A stretch of 64,000 nucleotides of DNA from Patiria miniata. Taxonomy: Eukaryota; Echinodermata; Asteroidea; Valvatida; Asterinidae. The stretch spans positions 6,134,811-6,198,810 of the forward strand of contig NW_024037062.1 of assembly GCF_015706575.1 (NCBI RefSeq), written 5' to 3'. Shown piece by piece: positions 49,540 to 59,500 of the stretch (the stretch's first letter is position 1; each line of letters opens with the position of its first letter). Under the pieces are notes generated by a model, which made no database searches, was not told the DNA's origin, and saw nothing but the letters and a program-made list of their open reading frames with translations. A program made the translations under genes and the position numbers.

Positions 49540-50125
49540 AACGTATTCGTCAGTTTGTCAAATTACAAAATCTCTAATAGCCGGTTCTTCTTTACGCTGT
49601 TTGTATGCTATTCGTCAGTTTGCCGGATCACGCAGGCGCGGTTCTAGAGCCGATACTTTTTTGGGGGGGGGGGGGGGGGCGGTGGCCTGCAAGGTTGATC
49701 CAGATTTTTTTTTCAGGGAGGCGTGCTGAAATGTAGACCGGTTATTTTTCTCCGGACACTTAGGCCTCTGAAAATCAATACGTGGGGGGGGGGGGTGCCA
49801 TATTTTCAATGGGGAGCGCTGATAAAATCCTACAATCAGGCACACTATATTAACTAAAATTGTACAAATGCACCCTTCTCATTTAGGGGAGACCGTTCCC
49901 ATGTACGTCAAATTGTTCATCTTGCTAGTGCATTTTTTTTTCATGGATTTTTTTTTTGGCTAAAGCCCCCTAGGGCCCCCCCCCCCCCCCCCCCCCCCCG
50001 TAGAACCGTCACTGGGATCGCGGGTGCACGCGCGCGCTCTGACAAACTGACGAATAACATTCGTTGGTACTTTGAACGCACACCTTACATTAGCTTGTTG
50101 CCAGCGAAATTCCGTATTCGTCACT
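49540..50125. repeat. Recurrent TATTCGTCAGTTTG motif around the 49.6 kb hAT-like element
   Basis: TATTCGTCAGTTTG occurs at about 49545 and 49607, inverted at about 50043-50057, and as a variant near 50115. Two copies therefore flank the hAT-like element in inverted orientation. This hints at an older element into which it was inserted. Confidence 0.5.
49633..50014. mobile_element. hAT-like MITE rich in poly-G/poly-C
   Basis: The inverted ends are CAGGCGCGGTTCTAG and (reverse complement) CAGTGACGGTTCTAC. The flanking 8-mers GGATCACG (49625-49632) and GGATCGCG (50015-50022) match at 7 of 8, as expected of a hAT target duplication. The interior contains several G or C runs, up to 23 bases at 49977-49999. 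Confidence 0.65.
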
Positions 50126-50339
50126 ATGTCAAATTGTGGATTTGTTATTATGACTGTTTTGCCACTGAGCGGGTACCACATAAAACGACAAAATCTCAAA
50201 AATGCCAAAATAGGCGATTCGCCTGTTCGTCAGCTCTGCTACGACATACTGAGAATATCACTAACAATGCTTCAAGACTAAATGCAACCACTGTGATAAA
50301 AAGTATGATAACCCGTATTTTAGCCATTACTCTGTAATA

Positions 50340-53200
50340 AACTTTTTCAAGTTTAACAATCTACAATCTTTATATACTAATATGAGGTTTAATCTTTTGT
50401 AAGTCACTTGACTCACTCCCTTTTGCTAAAGATAGAAAGCACTCAGAGAGCACAAACCTCCGCCAAGGACAAACAATTTCCCGCCATATTGTCAGTACAC
50501 CCAAAAGAAATACTCGCATAAATGGTGAAGAATCCTAAAAAATCCTGGATCCAGACCAAGATCAGGATCACCTCCAAATCTAATAGATGTTCACTTGCAC
50601 TAAGGACCACCCCTAAAAATAAATTTCATGTAACTACGTCCATAACTTTTCATCTTGTTAACAGACAAACCAACCAACAAACCAACCAAATTCGTGGAAA
50701 ACATAACCTCCTTGGCAGAGGTCATGAAAGAAACTATGTGCACAATGAGAATTCTATTCAGTCAAAACAATTTAAACCAAAGGCTCTGTAAGTCAGTCAC
50801 CGTCATACTCCATTATCGCTTATTTTTTTTCTCCAAAGCGATCCAAAAGTGCTGTTGTTTAGCGTGACCGTAAGGTGGTAGCTAAATTCTGCTAGATGCA
50901 CTTAAAAAAACTGCTAGATTTAACAAAATCTGCTAAATCACCTATCATTCCACGAAATACATTATAAGCACTTATGTAATAAAATGTCCTGAAACAAAAC
51001 CAATGTCAAACAATTTGCTTTAAACAAATTAAATAATAAAAAAAAAAGCTAAGGGAACCTCCAATTGAAGCTTTTTGAAAATTAATCAGCTATATTTCCC
51101 CCGTCTGAGGGGAAAAAAATAAGACAAAAAATACGAACTTACTTGCGGGAAACGCTTCGACTTCAAATGTGGAGAATAATCGGCTGAGGACATCTAACAC
51201 CAAACCATTGAAAAGAGAAGCAAGTTCACGATTCAGTCTTGCCAAATGTCACAGTCATTATACATTGTACTCCCTTTTGAGATATGGACACAATACGAAG
51301 ACGCTGTGTAGAGCGAGTGAACTCTTCGGTATTTACCACAATTGTCCCGCTGCAAATAGCGTCCACCTGTTGTGTCCCTCATATGGAATCCGCTTACAAG
51401 GATTATCATACATGGGCGAACTACCCCGCCTTATATCTCCGGAAGTACAATTGGGAAATCGTAAAGACCAATCCGGGCACGCTATCAATTCTATCCCGAA
51501 GGCCCCCTTCAAGCATTGTGCTAGCTATTGTTCAGATAATCCGTCACGGGGCAGTTGCTGTGTGCAATAGCTTGCACAATGGCTTATCGATTGAAGGGGA
51601 CATTGTGTGTGTGTACAGCCGGATTCGTCTTCACCTTGCCTAAATATGGTTCATTTTTTAGGACAAACCCGAATAATGTTATTCAGATCCTACATCGAAC
51701 ACCGAATGTCTCTTTCACATCTTAGTCCGGTCAGAGCATTCCAAACCTTGAATTTTTGTTTTTTTTACAAAAAACGCTGATTTTTTTTTTTTTCGTGTTG
51801 ATGAGTTTGCTCCGGAAATACACGCTTTTATTTCATTATAAACTGACGCCTACATGGGCGAGGCTCAATTTGTAGAGAACACTATACAGCTTTGTAATGT
51901 ATTAATGGCCCGACTGCCATGCTTTCTATATATCTCATTTCTTTCTCGATTAAACCACGGCAGTTTCCGGGCTTTCTCTCAAGAATCATGAATAATTTTC
52001 ATTCTGGATAAACCCTGCAGACACAATCATCTCATTCTGCAATCCCTCCATGAATACATCGCAAGGCACGGTTTCACCCATAGACGCGATACATTGACTT
52101 TTTTGGTTCGAATTTTCCTTTCACAGTTGTGAAGGAGCGCAATTATATTTCAATTATGCTCATTTCAACCTTGCTCACCCCTATACCGAACTGTCCTTTA
52201 ATCCTTTGACACTTCCGGCATTACACACGGGGTATCAATGTCAGATAATTTGCAAGTGTTAAAAACAGTGATGGATTTCTTCTTTAACGATTATGGACCC
52301 TTGTGTAATGGGTATGAGGTTACGAAAACCAAATCTGTTAATAAGTAATAAATAATCAGCTAAGTTGAAAATAATTATGATTCAAATATATAAAGAAGGA
52401 AGCTACAGCTCTAGAGACACATAATTTTCTGGACAGAATGGCCCATGTAATAAAATCTATATTTTAATACAATCTTTTTTAATACACCTTAATGACCCAT
52501 TTATCTCTATTTTCAATTTTCATTTTGCCTCGTTGATGTTGCTGCTCATGCGAATTTCCATATTTCATGAACAAACTGTGATGTCATCTTAGGGAAAAAT
52601 TTCAGTGTTACAGCTGCTGTGTCATCAAGATCAGAGGTTTCAGGATTTTGCCCAGCATGGTAAGTTCTTTGAGCTTTGATGATGCATTGTTGCATCAGTA
52701 CATAATTATACAAATTAGTCTATGAACAAATTTTATGCACACATTCTTTTCAGTAACTAAAAATTCGGATTCACAATTTGAACAAAAAAAACATGTAGAC
52801 TGTAGAATTTGTACCTAACATGACATCACAGCAACAACGCCTTCAGTTGTCAAAAAAATTAATGGATTATTGTTTTGAAAGAATTGTAAAATTTACTTTA
52901 CGAAACATTTTAAGAAAAGGTATGTCTCAAGTTTTCATACATTTCGATGGACTGGACACTTGCACAAAATATGATCCATTGTTAAATTGATTTCTTGAAA
53001 ATAAAAAAAATACCATTTAAAGAAGAAAACAGCTAGGTATTTACATGATGCCATGAGGAATTATTGCAAGTATGGTTGTATCGATCAACAATAATAGGTT
53101 TTTCTCGGTTGTTATCTTTTACGTCGAGACATAAGCGACGATACGTTTCTTTTTACTTTCTCTACACAAAGATAAACACTCTATGTATTATCTACAACGC
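50340..53200. other. No gene recognised; 3' flank of the SOD-fusion gene
   Basis: The overlapping plus-strand frames at 51169-51643 are the largest but match no known family and overlap a dispersed repeat core. A possible ATTAAA signal for the minus-strand SOD-fusion gene lies at 53201-53206. Confidence 0.45.
51515..51583. repeat. Short dispersed repeat core, copy 2
   Basis: This is the partner of 2038-2105, in the same orientation. It sits inside a patch (51170-51640) with two overlapping plus-strand open frames of 119 and 133 codons. Neither frame resembles a known family. Confidence 0.55.
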
Positions 53201-53467
53201 TTTAATATTAAAATTAAAATATCTTAATTAATCATTCTACACACTTATCGGTATTTAAATGGTGCAAATGTCTTACAACAGTGCTAATTAAATTGACTAT
53301 TCAGAGTTTCATATTTTAACACAGGCTGTTCTTTGGAGAGATTGCAAACGTCTCATCGCTAGAATTAACACTACAGAAGTGCGACTAACTGTCCAAAGTA
53401 TTTCTAACATCGTTATTCAGTCCGTTATTAAACCACCCAAACATTGGTCAAGCGTTTTGAAACAAGT

Positions 53468-53572
53468 CTAGATCCAGGGCGTGACGTCAGACGATCTCGC
53501 TACCACACAACATGCCAGCTTTGTACCATTCTCTTCTGAATTTGGACTCGAGTCATATCGCACGGCGTGAAC
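53468..53572 (-). CDS. Exon 5: last SOD-like strands and stop
   Basis: This exon has 35 codons including the TAG stop and begins after a pyrimidine-rich acceptor ending CGTACAG. It encodes VHA (H1197, matching copper ligand H120 of SOD1) and a shortened electrostatic-loop region. K1213 follows where SODs have the substrate-guiding R143. LACCVV supplies the two adjacent cysteines that in SOD3 pair with C107 and C45. A possible ATTAAA polyadenylation signal lies at 53201-53206 on the same strand. Confidence 0.88.
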   Translation of the reverse strand, partial: VHAVRYDSSPNSEENGTKLACCVVARSSDVTPWI

Positions 53573-56500
53573 CTGTACGAAAAAGAGAGAAAACAAATAA
53601 GGATTGTTAATATCAAATTCATTGTAATTGTGAAGGGAATTTTGCTCTCTCCTGTGAAAATTCGCTACATTTACACAGGACTAAAGGAGACACTATGGTT
53701 TTTCCCCCTGAAAATTAAATGGCGATCTTGATGTTCTTTTGACAATTTGACAACGCAAAGAAGTAAAACCAGTTGTCAAAAGATACCTAGATGAGGTAAG
53801 AGCAAGGGCGGATCGGGGGGGGGGGGGGGCCAAAGGGGGCCATGGCCCCCCAAAAAACGAAACCAATTTTTTTTTTTATATGTGACATCGCAATAAAGGC
53901 AGGCAATGAGTACACCATCATCTTTTCCTCAAATAAAAATTGGTTAAAGTGGTCAGAAATTGCCTCAGATCGCACCACAGAGCATCTAGAATCCAAATAT
54001 TTTTCGGGGTCCTTAAGCGGGCCCCGAACCCCACGCCGTAATTTTTTTGACCCACTTTTTTGGGGGACCAAAATTGTTTTGGGCCCCCCCAAAAATTGTT
54101 TTCTGGATCCGCCCTTGGGTAAGAGCAACCGTTACAAAATCACTAGGCATGACTACAAGCGTAATTTTTACTCCTACGATAGTTAGGGCCAATTCATGTA
54201 TAATTCAGTAGTTTCGATGGGCAAATTATGTTTATTCATGAGAACAGAACAATGGCATAAACAGTATTGTTGCTCTTTAATCAATCAGTTACATTAAATC
54301 GTTTTAAAAGAACGGTTGTTCTCGAGGTACCACACAGTAGCCTAGTGGATAGCGTGATTTGCTATGTATACAAAGATCCCTGGGTCGAATCCACGTCGTC
54401 GATCGCTGCTCATTTTCATTGACTATTTTGCTTCTCCAAAATTATTGTTGAGATCATTTTATTAAAAGAGAAAAGAGAACGAAAACTTGGTGTCTTGCAA
54501 TGATTCAAAGGAAAAACTGAATTATTCATGACATTGCCCTCTAACCCTCCTGCGGAAAATAAAATACGCTGACCGCAAGGCCTACACATGATATAAAAAC
54601 ATGTATGTCTCAAGAAGAGCGCCAATTGCAGTGGCACATTCCAAGCTTATATAATTTCCAAGGTTTGGAAGATTTCATGTTTATTTATTTATTTATTTTT
54701 GTGTTGCCCACCATCATCATTGTACAGTCGTCAATAAAAAAAAATACGACATCATGTGGCACATCGAAAGTGCCCAATATTTCGGGGGGGGGGGGGGGTG
54801 GGAGGCAATCGAGGTTAAACTTTTTGCAAACAAATCTCCTTATCTGAGATCGTAGCAATCCTTGTGTAAAAGTCAAGCCAATAGAGGGCGCCTGTTTCAT
54901 CTGCAAGGAATAAATCTCACCACAACAGCTCTGCCAAGAATGGAGTGTTCACCGACGAGTCCTCCGGATTCAGCCGTCCATGCCGACCGCACGTTTCCTG
55001 TCTCGTCCCGCTGAACAGTGCCGAGAACATCAGATTTACTGAAAACAACCAATAAAATAAAGAACGTTTATCTATAGCTAGTTCACAGTAATTATGTGGC
55101 GGGAACATGTCTTTACATACACAGTTCTTAGTTAGGATGAGGGCGGGGGGTTTCAGGCCTTACTACATGTTGTCTCACAAAAGGACACCCTCTGTTAGGC
55201 CAAGAAAAACAAATTCGGTCTCTGGTCAGACCAAAGTTCCGGAATTGACGCGGGGACGCGGCTTTTTTTTTTCTTTTTCTTTTTTTCTTTTTTCTTCAAG
55301 CTTGGATTGTACAGAAAAGGTGGGGTACTAATTTGCTTTTTTGGTGTCCTCATGTACATTGGTGTCCTCCATAATTTTCCTTGGTGCTCTCGATCATTTG
55401 CCTTGGTGCAATTTCCAATTCCTTGGTGCTCTTTGGTAAAAAAAAGTTGAGGAGGTGCGGCAATAGAGGGCGCTGTTGGAGCTACCTCGGAACATTTTGG
55501 AAAAAAAGATTGATGCGCATGATTAGAATTGACGCGCGCGCTGACCAGAGACCGACTTATTTTTTTTATTTGGCCTTAGATGAAAATTACCAGAAAGGTA
55601 CTGAATTTTTCAGAAAGAGGCAATGCAAGAATGACCAAAATAAGCCCCCTAAGTTTCACAAACAATATAGCGCGCTACATACCTCGTTATACCACGTGAC
55701 TTTAACAATACTGCACGTATCTTGCCCCAATTTACATAACTATACGAATAGTTAGAAACACTGTTTGTTAAGTATTTAATCTATTTTGATTTTTTGGGGA
55801 TGATTAAAATTTAGTATTTTGTTGGAAACTTAGGGGGCTCGTGTTTGGTCAATTTATCGAGGCCGACCGATTGACTACACTGAGTGACATGTAGAAGCTC
55901 CGGAGCTTAAAAACCGCAATAAGGAATTCCATTGTCGACACAAACAGAAGACTTTACAAGTCATGTGTCCCTAGGTCTAAACGATTAACACCTGATATTC
56001 CCCGTTCCTGAAAAACGTATGCCATATTGTTATCGAATAAGGATGATGTATTGACGCCATATCCTGGGTATAAGCATTCGAAACACCACCCTTATTGAAG
56101 CAATTGGTAAAATAAACGATTCTACAAATGTTATGTTTGCTCTATAAAATTTAAAACGTCTATAAAAGCTTGGATTCTAGTATGTCTTTATCCACAGATT
56201 GCGTTGTTGGAACGCTCGCCTGGCTAAAACTGTGGCCTATTACAATACAGACTTACGGGTCATTCTATACATTTTAGGTTGAAAGTTCCTTTGGTCCCTT
56301 TTGCATTTATATTTTGTAATTTGCCATTCAAGTATCATTAAGAAAGACTTCATTTTTTTGAGGGGGGGGGTGGGGGTTAGGGTTTGTTTGCTATTCATAA
56401 ATCTACTCTAGGAGGATGACTGCATTAAGATGGTACGAGAGTAAGAACAAACATGGACCCCATAATTGAAGAATGACCTTTATACTACAATAAGGCGAGC

Positions 56501-59500
56501 CATCAGATAACAGACCGTTCGGGTACCGGGTCCGGTATGCTAATTTCTTTCACCCCAATCGGTACGAAGCCAGAAGCCACCCGGTCACTGAAGCGTGACG
56601 CCCCAATCGGTCCAAACTGGTGACTCAGGGTTTGACAATAGGCAACATAAATTGAAGTCTGGCCATTGTTGGAGGATTATTCGGCCCGCTGGGATTACCA
56701 GCGGCAACTTCTATGAAGCTCATCACAGTCATTATTGCCTACTGGAGGATTAGCGCGTCGCAAATTGGTTCCTTTGTGATGAGCCAGAGCCATGGTGCAG
56801 AAGCCTGGTGGAGTTAATCCAGGCCGATCGGTTCCATGCAAGGTCCCAATCCCTTCAACATACTGGGCGGGCTCAACCCCGAACGGTCTGGGGAGGGATT
56901 CTAATTTGAGGGCTCGCCTAAAGAGAACCCATACCCAATTGAAGTCGTCTGACCGACTTCGGTTGCCCAATTGGTGTACCTCATCCCAGTTGACTCGCAT
57001 CCGTTGCTAAGGTCCCCGTACTCATGCACGTCAATGGCGTGTTCCATTGGTCCGTCAGTCGCCAGACCATAGAGACCAGCCTTGATTTCCATGGATCCTC
57101 CAGATTTCTGCCGTAAAACATTGGTTCAAACAGTTGAGCATGTCACATTTGAGTCCAAAATATTTCAAATAACTCATTAACATGCAAAAGTAAAGGCTGC
57201 TCTTATCAAACATGTGTGGTTTAATCAGGGTTTAACTTTAGCAGGAGCCCGCTATCCAAATGCCATTCAAAACAGAGGCAGACAATGCAAACTAGGTTAC
57301 CTTCTGTTTGAAAACTATCTGGCCGGTCACGTGGTTCTTGACAGCCAATGGCGCATACGGAATGTTGTTTGCTTGGAGATCGCATCGTGCAAATTCGTAA
57401 TTATCCAATGAAGGATCTGCATGCTAAAAAAAAAACCAAAGAAAACAATCAAAAGTTCACATCTTTGATGTAGATCACATACTTATAAGATTTGTTTTTC
57501 TACAATATCCTTGACGGGCAGTATGCTCGGAAGTAAGACTACTACTCATGATCATTTTGATTGTGCGGTTAATGTTCCTCGTAGTTAACCAGCGAAAGTC
57601 ACAGTTTGAAAAAAAAGTCACATAATAGTTTTGTTGTAGAGTTTCCAATGTTTCTGTAAGTACTCACAGCATTGCTGTCACTGACTGCGCCCTCATTGTC
57701 GACCTCAGTTTTCATTGCAAGCTCATTCTTGTCATTGCCTTCAAAAGTGGGCTCCTCTTTCAATTGAGTTACTCCTTGATTTTCATCAACTTCATGATTT
57801 TTTGCCAGAGTTTGGCCATTAGCAACTGCCGCCTCTTCGGCATCCATATCCTTCTCCGTGGGTGTTCCAACTTGTACTCTGCTTGCATCCATCACTACAC
57901 CATTCCCGTGATTTGATTCTTCTGCTTTGCTTTCTTCCGTTTCTTGAACTTTAGAAAGGTTTTCCTTCGAGGGAACCAGATCATTTGCTTTATTCTCTTT
58001 TCCAGATACAACTTCTTTCTCCTGGACATCTCCCGTCGCCTCACCCTTGTCACTGGCTTCTATTTTCTCTTCTAAATTTTTGTCAGGCGAGGGAAGGCCT
58101 CCTTCCTTATTAATCTCTTCACCAATTTTGCTAGTTTTCTCATCAACAGGCAAGACCTCGACCTCTTTAACTTTTGTTTCAACTGCACCACCTTTGCCCT
58201 CATCTAGACCTTCCCTGGTAAGTGAAGCAGAATCAACCTCAGCTGTCTCGGCGTCAGTACTATCTTTAACCACGGCGCTTAACTCATGACCTTCGATTGG
58301 TGCCTTTGCTTCGTCTTCTTGTTCAACTTGTGCATCATCCCCAGAAACTTCGACACCACTAGGATGCTGCTGCTGGTTGCTTTCCTCATTAGAATTCACT
58401 TCTTTCATAGACTCGCCAGGAGTCTTGGCTCTACTCTCAGAACTCTCTGATACCTTGACGTTCTTACTAGTGATATCGACATCAACCCCATCCTTCTCTC
58501 CTGCTGCTTTGTTATTGTTTACTACTTTAACAGTTGTTAAAGTTTCATCAGATAACTCATCGTTGACATTGTCGTGATGCACATCCGCATCTAAGACACT
58601 ACCGGAAGAAGTCTGGGCGTTTGCATTTGGTACCTTCTCATCAGTGTGTTCGGTCTTGTGGGACGCGTCCAAAATAGCTTTGATTTCACCTTGATTTTCA
58701 GCAATGTCTGCTTTTGTGTTGATGTCGACTTCCTTATCGAAAGCTTTAAAGTTGTCGCCTGCATCTGCTATTTTATCGATGTCAGCAGCCGCTTGACGTT
58801 GCTTGTCATTTTTGGCTACTTCCTGGGATACTGAAGCAGCATTTGCCGCGATGTCGCTGGCAACGTCTTCTTGTATATTCTGAATGGCATCCTTACTTTT
58901 ACTCTGCACTTCTTTGCCAGCAGCTGTACCCATATTGTTGTCATTTTGATCCATACTGTCTTGAGTAACGGCTGTTCTCTGAGGAATATAACCCTCAGAT
59001 GTTTTCGACACCTGTGCCGGCATTTTTTCAAGGTTGAAGCTCATGGATTGACCAGCTTCTGGACCATCAGCTGCTCCCAATTCCAATTCCTTATTCATCT
59101 TCTTCAAGAACAGCATGAGCTGAGAAACGATCTCATGATCATTCACAGCACGGTCAGAGGGAATATCGAGGGGATTGCCAATATATTTTAATGGTGACGC
59201 TTTCGAGTCCTGTACTTGTTCTTCTTGATCAACTTGCTGGTCATTAGGTTTTGAGCTTTGGTCAGCTGCTTCATTGCCACTTGCTAATTTTGCATTAGTC
59301 TCTGCAACTTTCACCTCTTGTGTTAGATCTGTATCTGAGGATTCCACTTTCTGGTTTAAGTTCCCAGTGTGATAGTTTTCAAGGGAAACCGCGCCTTCGA
59401 TAGTATCGGACGATCCGACTTCGCTAACAACTTGCTTCACATCTTCAGTATCTGCCTCTGATTCCGCCTTAGTGTCTGCAGTTTTCGGAGCTTGTGCCAC

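Larger units (their letters stand above)
45650..49540. other. No gene recognised
   Basis: This interval contains the GC-richer patch at 46330-46520, an A/AC run at 46796-46835, the hAT-like fragment at 47041, the 24-bp duplication and the tRNA-like remnant. ATTTATTTGAATTTGTCC-type sequence near 45965 recurs near 46685, together with TTGACAAACTTTGTTTA, so the two 100-bp regions are related. Confidence 0.5.

Noticed and set aside
53787-54186. Two 113-114 codon open frames on opposite strands as genes
   Set aside because: Both lie across the hAT-like MITE with poly-G/C and poly-T runs; they are by-products of its composition.
55381-55755. A 124-codon plus-strand frame as a gene
   Set aside because: It starts within the MITE at 55195-55578 and is antisense to intron 3 of the SOD-fusion gene, with no family resemblance.
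56695-57000. A 101-codon minus-strand frame as the natural continuation of the SOD domain
   Set aside because: It is in a different frame from exon 3. The exon 3 donor joined to the acceptor at 55038 gives a clean SOD continuation (DVLGTV...GEHSILGRAVV), so this frame is probably intronic.
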